Of a stretch of DNA of 64,000 nt, positions 35,651 to 47,880 are shown piece after piece. The translations under genes and the position numbers were made by a program. The notes beneath the pieces are model-generated. The model saw only the letters and a program-made list of their open reading frames with translations, was not told where the DNA came from and searched no databases. The stretch is taken from assembly GCF_030272615.1 (NCBI RefSeq), contig NC_081407.1, forward strand, positions 100,793,897 to 100,857,896, in the 5' to 3' direction. This stretch comes from Cryptomeria japonica (lineage: Eukaryota; Streptophyta; Pinopsida; Cupressales; Cupressaceae). How positions within the stretch are numbered: the first letter of the stretch is position 1; every line of letters begins with the position of its first letter.

Positions 35651-37131
35651 TGTAGACATAAATCTGACCACTTTCCTAAGTTAATATTTAATATTTATTT
35701 TAACCCCATTCTTCCTATTAATTATTTTTTTATTTAATTAATTTCTTCATATTCATCTATTTGATTAAATGAATTACTCAATTTGTTTAATTAAGTTCAC
35801 CTAAGCCTTTTCTAGCCTTTGATTAAATAAATCACTTTATTTAATTAATTACCCTTTCTCCCTTTTTAATTAAATTTATATTTAATTAAATTGATCCTTG
35901 CAAATTAATAAATCTAATTTATTTATTTAAATCCCCCACTTGTATTTATGCAAGTTGCATTTATTTAGTCGAAATAAAGTAATTTTATTTTAATTAAAAT
36001 CCTTTTCCCTCCACTTGCATTTTCCTACATCTCCCACTTGCCTCTTTATCCCCTTCCAGATTCTTCTAATCACTTCCAATTTAGCACAATCCATCTCCTA
36101 AATATTGTCACAATCCTAAGCAAAGATAACTCACTTCTCAAAGCTCCAAAGTCTTTGAAAACCATTAAAGGCTTTATGTCCTCAACAAGTTAACCCTCAA
36201 AGTCTTCCAAACCATTTAAGGCTCTTACATAACCATTAATGGTTAAATCAACCTTCTTGCATGATTAGAGACTTTCTCTCTAATGCAACCTTCATCTAAC
36301 CCAAGGGTCTCATCAAGCATTCATGGCTTTAACGTCGGTTATCTCTTTAACCCTTGCACAAGAGTTTACCCCTTGGATAAAAGCTTTATCCAATGGATAT
36401 TCCTAACCTAACCTTAACCCTTACCTCCTAGGGTAACCTTCATGTCTTCTCAAGCATTTAATTATTCTTTCATCTCCTTTCAAGCAACCTCTTGTTGACA
36501 TTTGTCACCATTTCATTGGTGAGAATTCTAAACATGGATTGATTAACTTTCAATCCTAACCCTTGTTAAGATTATTCAATCTTGACCATTTGTTGCCCTA
36601 TTTTTCCTATAAATAGAGTTCTCATTCTCTCATTTGGATATAGAAGTCTTTGTGTATCAAACTTGAAGTCATTTTGCTAGTGATATAGAAGTTTCATGCA
36701 TCAAACTTATATTCTATATGCATCAAACTTATATTCTAATTACTAAGCATTTTAGCTTCTTTTTGAAAAATCATCTTAATAAGCATTTAGAAGCATTCTA
36801 ATATCATAGAATATCCATGTTAGAATAGTATATATTTATGCTAGCTTAATCATAAGAGATTCAATAGCATACATATCTAGGAATGTATTCATGGATAATA
36901 ATCAAATATCACTCTTTCTTGGAGTTGTCATTCCTAAGTCACTTTGCTTAGTGATCTGAGAGTAAAGACATTGACTTTAGGTATCATGTGAGATAGAGAG
37001 CAATGGGACACCGCTTGGGAAGTTGAGCTATTTCAATATAGTTCCTATAACTTGCACCAAGAGTCTTATTGGTGTGAGGGCCATTTTCAATTAGACTTTT
37101 ATGTTTTTGTCACCCTCATTTCCCACACACA
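35651..37131 (+). repeat. Right LTR of the Tat element
   Basis: 1481 bp, TGTAGACATAAATC to TCCCACACACA. TATA box TATAAATAG at 36608-36616. It aligns along its length with 18703-20161, differing by scattered substitutions and small indels, including an extra repeated ATGCATCAAACTTATATTCTA near 36700. Confidence 0.9.
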
Positions 37132-37255
37132 ATTACAATCAAGATAAGTTTAATAACCAATTTTAAAAAATTACCAAAAAATATTTGATTGAAGTATATA
37201 TTGTGTTAAACAATAATGTAAGTCAAATTAATTTATTTTCTTGAGAAAAAATTGG

Positions 37256-38152
37256 TGAGATCCAAGAACACCGAGAGTGGGGGGGTGAATCGGTGTTCTA
37301 CTAGTTAGAATATTTTTAACCTTATTAACAAATCCATTTATTAACCGGTATGCATAAATTAAAGTAACAAGTAATAGCAATGCAACCACAAGAATCAACA
37401 CCATAACACAAAGATTTATATGTGGAAAACCTCAAAGAGGAAAAACCATGGTGGGATTGGTGACCCACAATATCTATCCATTGGCCAAATGAATAAATAT
37501 TATAAGAGGGGCCTACACATGAAGGAAGGAACACTGCCTAGAGAACACTACTCATCACAAAGGATCCTCATTGACTACAAATATGAAATACTGAATTACA
37601 AACAAAATCTGAACTCTGAATGTGCATCTGACATGCTATATGAGTTCTGGTTTATGCACTATTTGTACCAGTTTATACTGTAACCTCCCTTATCAGTGAC
37701 CTAGATTACTCTCCAATAGACAAATAACCAAGACTGACTACAAATCTTTACATTCACATTTTGTCGATCAAGCTCTCACTTGCATAACATCACATAGCCT
37801 GTCACATCTCTATATATCCAAAATGACCTAACTAGACTGACTTTATACCCATTTACATGCATAAACATAAATGCCTTATGTTGGCTTAAAATCATATTTC
37901 AAAAGATAAGAGATATGTCGGCCTAGACAAAACATAAACATAAAACTATATGACCGTTGCCACTTCCATGTTTGCCAGATCAATCTCCTATGTTGGCCTA
38001 AGAATATCAATTCCAAGTTTTCCAGCTACATGCCTATTGATTCCCTGAATATCGGTGATATGAATGTTGTTATCATGATTACTGGATCTTCCATGAATTG
38101 TGTTGCCATCAATGACAACACCTAGAACCCGGATGAGTGTTAATTGCCATCA
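37256..38152 (-). repeat. 3' LTR of the non-autonomous Copia-like element
   Basis: On minus: TGATGGCAATTAACACTC ... GGATCTCA. Preceded by the polypurine tract CCAAAGGGGGAGAT (plus 38153-38166). The plus-strand block AAAAACCATGGTGGGA near 37441 matches the corresponding block of the Copia LTR at 4488. Confidence 0.8.
37690..38150 (-). other. LTR U3 region without genes
   Basis: Upstream half of the LTR on minus; no coding potential. Contains the inverted pair TTGCCATCAATGACAACA / TTAATTGCCATCAATC near the LTR start. Confidence 0.4.
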
Positions 38153-38592
38153 ATCTCCCCCTTTGGCATTGATGGCAACACTCATGTGAAAAATGGATCG
38201 TTGAAGTGTTGTACCAGTTCCTGTCCAAAATTTGGTCTCCCAAAGCTGGTCTCAGAAGGATGCTCCCCCTGAGATATACATTACTTCTTATGTCCCTTAA
38301 TATTTTTCACATCCAACCTCTCCTCCTTTGAAAACAATGCCAAAGGTCGGGGCAAAGAATAAGGAATGAATGAAATTATGTACAAATAAAAATTATGATT
38401 ACTGTATCTAGATGTACTTGAAAATATCCAAATAAGAACCCTTCAAAAATGTCGAATAAGTATCCTAACCAATCTTTAGAGTTCCCAAAATTGATACAAA
38501 CCCATTTAGAATGTAAGTGTACAATTATTCTTCTATTAGGGCATGTTTGTCTGATCCATACATTCCTGCTTATGAGGTAACAAAGTATTAAG

Positions 38593-39803
38593 TTAGGGAC
38601 TTAACAAGCCTCTTAATTCTCTAGCCCTCCAGATTAACTTGTCCTTTTCCTTCTCCAAGGCTGAAATTTTTGACTCTAAAAGAAAAATTTGACCATCAAT
38701 AGAGCTAGTCAATGACTCAATACCATCAAAACTGACTACAAGTTGTTCCAACTTGTCCTTGTCTACCTTAATTTTATTATCCAGGTCTGTTGTTAGTTTG
38801 GTTGTGTTAGTGCAAGATCGGTATATATGACTACATTGGTGAAGTGCTTCATCAATCCTTGTAATTTCTTCTATCAGCTTAGCTTTGTTTGATGTGATCA
38901 TATTATCATAGGTGACCTTCCTAGCTACATTATATCTTTCTACCAACTACCAGTTTGACACTTGTTGAAGAGTTTTGTACTCTTTTGCAATGTTCTTAGT
39001 CAAATATTTTAACTTACTAGAGGGACTTGCAACTTGATCTATCTTGCATTCTGGTGCAAGCTATTGTAAAATTGGAATTGCTTTCTCAATAACCTGCTTA
39101 TCTTCCGATCCTTCTTTCTTCAATTTATGAGCTGCAACAAACATTAATTCAAAACTTCTCAACTGCTCAATATTCATTTTCTCAAAATGACCAAAATATT
39201 CTTGACCAGATGAGTCAAGTGCCAACAATTAGGAGCCAATAGTTGGTGAAGGTTTTAGTACCCCAACTTCAATTTGTTCAACTTGTTCTTTCTCCTCTTC
39301 CTTATGTTCTACTTTATGCTTTACCTTCTCCTCAATACCGGTGACTTTGCCACTTGGTACAGTTATTTATGCTTCTTCTACCTCATGAATTTCAATTGTA
39401 TCAATAACAATTAGTGGAGGAGGATTGTCCTCAATATTCTCTACCAGTTTATTGATCTCTACATCTTGTACATGTGTTACTACCGAAGGAATATCTCCAG
39501 TTATTTTTCTATTTCAAAACCTATGGATCTTCACCCAGTATGACTTTACCCTTAACATCAACCGTGATGTCTGGAATGTCAAACTTAGGAGGTGTATCCA
39601 GTGATGTAAAGAAACCTGATTTATCAACAAATAATTTAATCCATGCCTCGTGGGTTTCCTTGACTATTTCATTCACTCTACCCACTGTAAGACTTATATG
39701 CCTGTGTCTACTCTGGAAAATTGTTTTATTAGAAAAATATTGATACTGTTGCATGTTATCTCCAGTAATAGCACCACAAATAGTCAACAATTCCTAAACC
39801 TTT
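38593..39803 (-). pseudogene. Non-pol ORF of the non-autonomous element, C-terminal block
   Basis: 39521-39790 encodes FQSRHRHISLTVGRVNEIVK, HEAWIKLFVDKSGFF and PKFDIPDITVDVKGKVILG. After stops, 38593-38946 encodes a predicted coiled coil (DLDNKIKVDKDKLEQLV, LLESKISALEKEKDKLIWRA) ending at a natural stop. No enzymatic motif is seen. It could be a gag-like structural protein; I do not recognise it. Confidence 0.6.
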
Positions 39804-39831
39804 ATATGGGTAAGTGCACAAAGATGGTGGT
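39804..39831 (+). repeat. Left terminal inverted repeat
   Basis: Starts ATATGGGTAAGTGCAC and ends GATGGTGGT; the reverse complement is at 61703-61730 with one mismatch. Similarity fades immediately inside. Confidence 0.85.
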
Positions 39832-40680
39832 CAAAAAGGGGGTTATAAGTTTACACTTTTTTTCTGAAATCAGGTGAACCTGAACTTGGAGGCAAATTTT
39901 GAAAGTCATCCACTCAAGATATAGAGATAATCAAAGAAAAAATATTGTAGTACTCTGAATCTAGTTTCCAAAATACTAAGCTTTTTCAAAATTGGATAAG
40001 ATTAAGGGGGTCAAATCCTTCGCACACGAAAAACTGACCTTGATTTTTTCTGAAAAACATAACATAGTGTCTGACGTGCGCATCAAAAAATTCATAGTTA
40101 GATTTATTATTTTGATAAATCCTTTGGCTGAAATATATTTAAGAGTGAGAGCTAGAAGCTATGTATTTGTTTATAATTTTTTGTTGAGTATGTTTTTTTA
40201 ATGATTTTTCCAATCGAGCGCATCTTTAAAAATTACGTACTTGTTCGAGTGCGAAGCATAAGTTGCACTAAACAAATCGTAAATACAAATTATTATTTTT
40301 TTAATTGTAAAGAATCAAGTTCACTACAATAATATATAAAGTTTTTTAAATTTGGATAAGTATATCAAAAGTTATTCAAAAAATGGTGCACCTATGTCTG
40401 TAAGAACTATGGAGACACTGGTAAAAGAAATTCAATAATAATATGTTATTGTTGTTCAAATTGAAAAACAAATTATATGGTTAGAAAGCTCAAAAGATGG
40501 GTGAAAATATGGTGGCAATTTTAGAAATACCCACTTGATGAAGTGTAAACCTAATGATGACATAGTCGATAAACCAAGTTGATAAAATAAAACACATCAA
40601 AAATGAAAGAAATGGAGGGAAATCAAACTTCCAAACCATAGCTTTGTCATCCAGGCCTATTTCCAAGCCTAAACGGTCAA
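39832..40680. other. Left interior of the DNA transposon, no gene
   Basis: AT-rich with no supported coding region. Two GCGCATC-containing segments (near 40078 and 40218) may be outlying degenerate copies of the subterminal motif. Confidence 0.5.
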
Positions 40681-40681
40681 A

Positions 40682-40850
40682 AGCACGTACAAGGTACTTA
40701 TGGTTTAAAAAGCGTGTATGGGGTACTTATGTTGTAAGAAGCGCGTATGCACTTGTTTCCCTATAAACAATGCGTACATGCTAACTTTACTATAAACAGT
40801 GCGTACGCACTATCTTTACTCTAAAAAATGCATACGCGCTATTGTATAAT
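40682..40850. repeat. Left subterminal array, six 29-bp units
   Basis: Units begin at 40682, 40711, 40740, 40769, 40798 and 40827, exactly 29 bp apart. Each has a near-palindromic head (AGCACGTACAAGGT, AGCGTGTATGGGGT, AGCGCGTATGCACT, AATGCGTACATGCT, AGTGCGTACGCACT, AATGCATACGCGCT) and an AT-rich tail. Confidence 0.9.
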
Positions 40851-40980
40851 ATGATATTATATATATAATATGTGTATATACATATAATATATGTAATATA
40901 TAATATGTGTATAATATGATATTGTATATATAATATGCTTATATACATATAATATATAATATATTAAACATATATATACA
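40851..40980. repeat. AT-rich dinucleotide-like repeat
   Basis: Alternating TATATA, ATAATATG and GTGTATAATATGATATT blocks; two imperfect tandem units of about 70 bp. Confidence 0.8.
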
Positions 40981-41021
40981 CATGTAAGTGTATTGTCTCC
41001 CCCTCTCAAATGCATACAAAA

Positions 41022-41150
41022 TGCCTCTCTCTCTCTCTATCTCTCTCTCTCTCTCTCCTCCCTCTCTCCCCTTCTCCCCTTCTCCCTTCCTCCATACCCC
41101 ATCCCTCTTTCTCTTCTTCCCTCCCTCCCTCCCTCCCTCCATACCCCACT
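41022..41150. repeat. Short pyrimidine tract
   Basis: CT/CCT-rich tract containing TTCCTCCATACCCC, the same punctuation motif as the long tract at 42551-42925 and 52876-54270. Confidence 0.8.
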
Positions 41151-41252
41151 ACAACTATGTTTGCACTTCTATAGAAGTAAGTGAATTTATTTCTTATCTG
41201 CAACTTCCTCTTTGATTTTTATCATGTATCCTCTCCTAATAAAATTGACTGG

Positions 41253-42388
41253 TGGATTTGTGTGTGTATATTGAATAGGAGGAATAGGGTTTGAAATTGA
41301 ACCTCAAGTGTATTACCGTGACAAACAAGGAAACCTCTAGCAATATTCTTCTCAAATGTGTTTTTAATGAGCAGAGCAGATGTGGAAAATAGTGTCAACA
41401 AAGCAACATGATGAGTCAGAGTACCTACAATATGTTTTTCAAAAGGAAACAACAGGTAGGAAGAGAAAGAGGGAGAGTAACATAGATAATGTCCTATAGA
41501 ATGATAGTGGTGGGTATGCGAGAGTTCCCATGTTGTTACACAACGCTTGTTGCCTAAAGAAATTAAGGTTTGTTGTATGCATGGCACTGGTAGTATATGA
41601 TGATTATCACTTGTCAAACAACTTGGAACGGTACATTCCCATGAAAGAAATCAATTGTGTAATTCCTATAGTCACAATCAAGATCAGTCTTATAACCTTG
41701 CAAATTTAATCGCATCATATGTTTTAGAACTTAGGCAATACTCTTAGGGTTAGGTCATGCTCTTACACTTGCTCTTTAGTGAAGCCTCGTTGTTTGTTCG
41801 CTTGGAGTCTCGACGATTGATGGATTTATGTGTGTATATTGAATAGGAGGAATAGGGTTTGAAATTGAACCACAAGTGTATTACTGTGACAAACAAGCAA
41901 ACCTATAGCAATATTCTTCTTGAATGTGTTTTTAATGAGTAGAGCAGATGTGGAAAATAGTGTCAACAAAGAAACATGATGAGTCAGAGTACCTGCAATA
42001 TGTTTTATAGAAGGAAACAATAGGTAGGAAGAGAAAGAGGGAGAGTAACACAGATGATGTCCTCTAGAATGATAGTGGTGGGTATGTGAGAGTTCCTATG
42101 TTGTTACATGACGCCTATCACCTAAAGAAATTAAAGTTTGTTGTATGCAAGGCAGTGGTAGTATATGATGAACATCACTTGTCAAACAACTTGGAACAGT
42201 ACATACCCATGAAAGAAATCAAGTGTGTAATTCCTATAGTCACAATCGAGATCAGTATTATAACCTTGCAAATTTAATAGCATCATATGTTTTAGAACTT
42301 AGGCAGTACTCTTAGGGTTAGGCCAAGCTCTTACACTTGCTTTTTAGCAAAGCCTCATTGTTTGTTCGCTTGAAGTCTTGTTGTATGA
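41253..42388. repeat. Tandem duplication with 568-bp period
   Basis: The sequence starting TGGATTTRTGTGTGTATATT at 41253 recurs at 41821 and can be aligned to about 42388. The copies differ by scattered substitutions. A 60-codon plus-strand stretch (VPMLLH, VVYD, HLSNNLE, YIPMKEI, CVIPIV) stays open in both copies and could be an exon of the plus-strand gene, but no splice sites could be fixed. Confidence 0.75.
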
Positions 42389-42550
42389 TGTTCTATTCAT
42401 AAATTTAAATTTAATATATCATTTTATTAGCCCACCATATGAACCCTTAGGCGTCATTAGAGGTTGCATTGTTTCCTAAGAGGTCATATGGTGTCCTGTG
42501 AGCCCTTAAGACCCCTCGGGACACCAATGACCCATAACAACACCATATGG

Positions 42551-42925
42551 TGTTCCCTCTCTCTCTCCCTCTCCCCTCTCCTCTCCCTCCCTCCCCCTAC
42601 TCTCCCTCTCCCTTCCTCCATACCCCTTCTCTCCCACCATCCCCCCTATTCTCTCCCTCTCTCCCTCCCTCCTTCCCTTCTAGCCCCTCCTCTCTCCCTC
42701 CCCCCTACTCTCCCCCCCTCTCTCTCTCTCTCTCCCTCTCTCCCTCCCTCTACCTCTCTCCCTCTCTCTACCTTCCCTCCCCCCTCTCTCCCTCTCTCTC
42801 CCTCTCTCTCCCTTTCCCTCCTTCCCTCTCTCCCTCTCTCTCCCTCACCCTCCCCCCCCTCTCTCTCTCCCTCTCCCCTCTCCTCTCCCTCCCTCCCCCT
42901 ACTCTCCCTCTTACTTCCTCCATAT
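42551..42925. repeat. Pyrimidine higher-order repeat, left part
   Basis: Almost purine-free plus strand. A block CTCTCCTCTCCCTCCCTCC followed by CCTACTCTCCCTCTC...CCTCCATA occurs near 42567 and 42880. It is cut at 42925 by the LTR element and resumes at 52876. Confidence 0.9.
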
Positions 42926-45900
42926 TGTTGTGACGTATTCACACATCGCCCCATTATAAATGAGGACCCCTACTTTTTTTCTTTCTCAGGTTTTCTTTCT
43001 AGGTTTTTAGGGTTTGTCTATTAGCCTTTGAATTTTGAGTATCTCCAGGGGGATCACTAGGATGGCAGGCTTTGCTTGAGCTCAAAGTGAGTCAGTGGAT
43101 GCTCTAGGTTAGGGTTTCTTTGAAAATCTTTCTTAGGCCCTAGTTTTGCTCTTGTTGCTAATTGTGTCTTGCTTGGTGAGTGAATATCCTCTTTGAAGGT
43201 TTGAGTTAGGTCAAGTTGGTGAGTGATGAAGTCTGGAATGTCATTCTAATCTTCAAATACCCTGAAATTTGGCTAAGTCTGGAATGTCTTCTGGATCCTG
43301 AAATTTGACTAAGTCTGGAAAATTGAAGAATCCTCGAAGAACTAGATTTTGCATTATAACTCCTGGAGGTCTGAAACCACTCTCAAACATCCTAATAGTA
43401 TATATGGAATATAACTTAAAGTTATACATAAATGTTATATTGCATAAATGAATCTTGACAGAGAAGCTAAAATGCCAAATTCTTCTCCTGACCCTTCCAA
43501 AGGGTCTAGAGTGAATTTCAATTTCGCTCCTAACCCTTCTAAAGGGTTTAGAGTGAATTCCTTTGTAAGACACTCTACATTGCCCAAAATCATGAACTAG
43601 CTCATTCCCAGGCATTTGTGAAGGCAAAACTCTTATTTGGAGTGAAGAAATGTGAAAATGAAGTTAGGATTTGAGCCCAAGGATGATTTTCTCTCATGAC
43701 CCTTCCAAAGGGTCCAGAGCAAAATTCATATAAACCCTATTTTTCATAAAATCTAGAGCTATGTGTCACCTTAAAGAGAAATTTGCATGGGCATGGTGGA
43801 AGGAAGCCTAACAAAGTGTGTCCAAGGCATGAAAAGGAGAAAGGAAGTAAGATATTAGCTCAAAATGAGAATTTCACTCCTGACCCTTCCAAAGGGTCTA
43901 GAGTGAAATCCTCATTTGACCCTCGATTTTGGCCTAAGGCATTGAAAATGAAGATTTTTTGAGCCAAGTGGATAGCAATTAGACTTGAATATGGCAAGAG
44001 GAGGGTGAGTTTGATCAATTTTGAAGATGAATTGGATGAAAGAAGTGAGAAATGAATCAAGAATGTGAAATTTTTCTCTTGACCCTTCCAGAGGGTCCAG
44101 GGCAAAATCCTAAATAGGTCATGTCCCTAGCCATGGTTTTTGGTGAAATTATCCTTATTAAACATTTTTTAGGCCAAGCAAGTGTTGTCAAGCTGAGAGA
44201 AGGATTCAAATGGAGAATCAAGTAATAAAAAAGTGGAATAAATGGAGTTGAGTGAGGGAAAACAAGAAAAGAGAGAAATTCGCTCCTGACCCTTCCAAAG
44301 GGTCCAAAGCGAAATTCTCCAAATCAACCATTTTCTCCTTGAGTGAAGCCAAAAAATTAATTCCTATGGCATGGTTGAAGGTGGAGTAGCGTATTCCTTC
44401 CTTGTCAGGTGAATTGAAGTAAAGGACGTCAAGAAATAAGTCTGAATCTTGAATTTTTCTCTAGACCCTTCCAAAGGGTCCAAAGCAAAATTCTTAATTT
44501 CACCTAACTTGCCCATAACCAAGGTGAGGACATGGATCCCTAGGCTTTGGAGAAGAAAAAACTAAGCATATGCTTGCCTTGGGAGGAATTTTGGAGTAAA
44601 GGAGTGATATAATTATCCTAGAATGCAAATTTTGCTCCTAACCCTCCTAAAGGGTCCAGGGCGAAAATCCCCAATAGGTCTTGTCCTTGGCCAGGGTCCA
44701 GGGCAAAATTCTTATAGGGCCTGCCCTTGGGGAGAATCTTGAGTGAGCTTTATTTTGATAACTCTTGTAAATGTTTTAAGGTAGAAAATGCTATGTTGAA
44801 TGAATTTATTTTGTGTCCTTAATCATCCTTGGTTTATTTTGCTAATGGAAGAAGACCAGACCAGGGCATGGACGACCACTTCTAGTCCATCATCATCAAG
44901 GATGTTCCACAAGAAAAAGGGGATGAATCAAGGTGCTTTGAGGAATTGAATGACTAGGAGTATTCAAGGATTTCAAGTTAGCCTCAAGACCTCATTCTAC
45001 CACAAGATAACAAAGAAAGGCTTTGCCAGCACTTCAAGGCGAGGTGTACTTCCGAAGAAGGAAGACTTGACAGTCAGGAAACCTCATCAGAAGAGTTAAT
45101 CAAAGTTAACTTTTTAGCATCATCAAATTGAGTATTAAAAGAGGAATGAGCAAGTACTAGACAAGGTGGCATCCTAGTCATCATTCCTCCAGTCGGATTG
45201 GTCCACCTTAGCATGACCACATTCAATGTACCTAATTTACTTGAGGTGGCACAAACTTTGATGTACCTACCTCAGCTTCTTATTGGTCCTCACCCTTGGA
45301 ATGTAATTTTCTCATTGGCTAGAGGAAGTTTGTTGTAACAAACCCTAATTAGGGTTTTTATCTTGTAATCCTAGCCATTGATTCTAAATCAATCAAACTC
45401 GTCTATTTGTAAAGGGCTCTCTATATAAAACCTTGGCTCATGATTTGTAGAGGTTAATAGTTAGTTCATAGAGGTTAGAATAGCTAATGATTAATGGCAA
45501 ATAGAATAGCAATTAGAGTAGATTAGGAGGAGAAGGCAAGAAATTGTTGCCTAAATTATAAATGAACTCCATTTTCATTGAAGTTAAGGTGAAATATGTT
45601 ATTTCTTGCAATATGCATGGTTTCTTGTTGAATCTTCAATTTTAGATGGTAGATAATTAGATTGAATGGAGAAAATTGTTGAATGCACTCGTGTGGAGTC
45701 CGCCTAGTCCAAACCACTAGCCTCTTTCTGATTTTAAGTGTGCCTTATGTGGTCAACTAGCATGAATGAGTTTAATCTCGAGTCGTTACGCATCTATTGT
45801 TCATGCATTAACTTGAATGGTGATCAGTGTTTGATGGTGTAAAAATATGATCTTAAAATTCCCTTAGAAGATCGCACTAAGTTGGTGTTGAATTGTTCAA

Positions 45901-46278
45901 CCTGATGGTGAGACCTAGTCCAATAGGACTCCACCTAGTCATTCATCCATCTTCTTGCATTCTAGGTCTTAGATTAAATTCTCCAAACCCTATAGCTTTT
46001 GCAATTTCTTTATCTTGTAACTAGCAGATAGGATTCAAGTTCCAGCAAATCAGACGTTCAGGTCATTGAATGTAAGTCCCCTTGTGATTCCATCATAATC
46101 ACATCATACCACAAAGAGCTTTTCCATGCGTAGAGAACCTACATATCAGAACCTTGGAGTTACTCCAACTGATCCTTCAGCGAGATCTTCAGCAATCGGG
46201 AAACTTTGTTCAAGTGAGGATAAGGTACCTTTAGGTATTTTATTCTATGTTTGGTCATGTACAAAAGACACATCAACA
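42926..46278 (+). repeat. Left LTR (3.35 kb) of the LARD-like element
   Basis: Starts TGTTGTGACGTATTC and ends GACACATCAACA. Contains the hairpin array 43475-44715 and a TATA box (CTATATAAAACC, about 45421-45432). No protein-coding potential is supported. Confidence 0.9.
43475..44715. repeat. Dispersed hairpin array in the left LTR
   Basis: Eight copies of a roughly 43-nt imperfect palindrome plus one half copy, at about 43475, 43520, 43686, 43868, 44067, 44275, 44451, 44627 and 44692. Arms are GAATTTCGCTC / GAGCGAAATTC-like; inner stem CTGACCCTT / AAGGGTCCAG. Spacing is irregular (45-210 bp). Confidence 0.88.
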
Positions 46279-46620
46279 GAGTTGGCACTAGAAGCAGGGC
46301 TGATCATTGTCAAACCATGATCAGTTGAACTTATCAAGTCATATTTAGAGAAGATATCCAGAGCTTTTTACCCTCCTCCATGCTCAACATAATTGGTGCT
46401 AGAAGGAGGACATGATCATGATAAACGCTTGAACAACTGATAGAATTAGGAGTGCCTAACAATGAATGTGAAATCTTGAATTCAAGGAAGATTAGTGGAA
46501 AACCATCTTCAATGCTCGATGAAAGTGGTGGAGAGGAAGGAAGGTGATCGTTGGATCGTCAGTTGGACTTACGAAAGAAGGAAGTGAGATGGAACCAATT
46601 GAGCTTTCAAGTTGAATCTG
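46279..46620 (+). promoter_or_regulatory. Candidate PBS, present twice
   Basis: TTGGCACTAGAAGCAGGGC starts four bases inside the left LTR (46282). A close relative, TTGGTGCTAGAAGGAGGAC, lies at about 46392. Both are followed by TGATCAT and then GATCAGTTGAAC or ACGCTTGAACAACTG, indicating a duplicated primer-site region. The tRNA cannot be assigned with confidence. Confidence 0.55.
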
Positions 46621-46629
46621 AGATATTCA

Positions 46630-46790
46630 AGATCTCTCTTATTCCAGAAAATCCAAATAAAAGTGAAAAATAGAAAATCCATAAAAGTGAAAAATATAAA
46701 ATCCATAAAAGTGAAAAATAGAAAATCCAAAAAAAGTGAAATAGTGAAAATCCCAAAAAATCAAAAAATCAAAAAAATCAAAAAAGAATT
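46630..46790 (+). repeat. Tandem A-rich repeat, about 28-bp unit
   Basis: AAAAGTGAAAAATAGAAAAT with CCAT spacer repeats about four times, then decays to AAAAAATCAAAAAATC. Confidence 0.85.
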
Positions 46791-46858
46791 ATTTCTCAAT
46801 GGAGTAGCAATAGTTTCATGAGGAGCAAAAATTTGATTTTCCTCAACTTTGGTGGAGA

Positions 46859-47880
46859 TTGAATACACAACTTTATCCATGTAGATTGTCTGAGTTTGTA
46901 AGGCCAGGGAAGTGTCGAGTCCATGAGACAGAGGATCATGATGAAATTCATTGCTTGAAATACTTATCAAGGATAGAATTGGCAGCGCAAGGAAAGATCT
47001 TCTTTTGGGATATCCCCAGACTAGAGGTAGAAGAAAGCAATTTCAGTGTCCCAGAAACCAAAGATCCTCTTCTGAGCTTCTTGTGGATGGTCGAGAGTTA
47101 GCTTGTTTTCAATGGTGAAATGCATCTAGAGAACATATTAATTCCATTGTGGTGTAGGATTCATAATTCACCTCACTCTGAATTTATTTGCTCAGTATGT
47201 GAAATGGCCATCAATCAAGTTAGAAATCAATTTGGAATGCCAACTTTGTCTGAGGAAGAGTGTATTGTGAACAGATCTTGGGGTGCACATCTTGTAGTTG
47301 AATTCAGGAGAACCTATGAAAAAGACATTTCTCCAGCACCTAATTATGAGAAGAACCAGTTGCAGGTTGATGATACAAATACACCTGATGATCAATGCAT
47401 GGATAGCTCACCATGGCTTGCACCTAAAGAAGAATACCATGAAACAAAAGTTGAAGATTTAATTGAGAATTCTCAGGTAGTGATAAAGGAAGATCCAAGA
47501 GATGAACAAGAAATTAAAGGAGAAGATGACTTGTTCCTTGAAGAATTCTCATTTATGCTGCAAAAGGAAATCCTTGAGAGTGAATTGCAAGAGGTCTCAA
47601 ATGAAATTCTTAAAGAGGACAATCAAGTTGACATATTGAATGAAGAATTATAGATCATCATAAGTGATCCTAGCTATGAAGAACAATTCAAAGGGGCGCT
47701 TAAAGATTTCATCACCATCATGCTATTTGAGGAAGCATTGAAAGATCTCATGTAACAAGTAAAAATGGAATCACGATCAAAATTTTCTCAAAACAAACAA
47801 GTTATGGTGAGTGAGGTGGTTCATCATCAGCTTTGACCTCCCGAGACCATGCTTGAAGATGAAATGCCACTAGAGATTAT
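46859..47880 (+). pseudogene. Non-pol ORF of the LARD-like element
   Basis: One frame is open from 46859 to 47653 apart from a TAG at 47099-47101, and can be followed past another TAG at 47651-47653. It encodes KCRVHETEDHDEIHCLKYL, IFFWDIPRLEVEESNF, IPLWCRIHNSPHSEFICSVC and then a long acidic tail (EDLIENSQVVIKEDPRDEQE). No RT, integrase, protease or zinc knuckle is visible. Function unknown; not a recognised gag. Confidence 0.55.

Larger units (their letters stand above)
18703..37131 (+). mobile_element. Tat-type Ty3/Gypsy retrotransposon, about 18.4 kb
   Basis: LTRs at 18703-20161 and 35651-37131 both run TGTAGAC...CACACA. The internal region reads gag, protease, G-patch, RT, RNase H, a second archaeal-type RNase H, integrase, then a large 3' region with an antisense ORF. 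RT before integrase defines Gypsy. The dual RNase H and antisense ORF are established features of the Tat lineage. Many stops and frameshifts in every domain make it non-functional. TSD cannot be tested because the left LTR is preceded by another Tat copy's 3' end. Confidence 0.92.

Noticed and set aside
37325-37683. Small ORFs on both strands within the 3' LTR
   Set aside because: The sequence is LTR, with matching blocks in the LTR at 4236; no coding signature.
40682-40850. Regular 29-bp repeats as a possible CRISPR-like array
   Set aside because: The 29 bp is the full period with no unique spacers, the genome is eukaryotic, and a matching array lies near the opposite transposon end.
41222-41617. 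Minus-strand 131-residue ORF in the 568-bp duplication
   Set aside because: The second copy carries the frame only in part, and the plus-strand stretch looks more protein-like; treated as a shadow.
42464-43024. Ser/Pro-rich and Arg/Gly-rich open frames over the left CT tract
   Set aside because: Same composition artefact; the frame is also cut by the LTR element at 42926.
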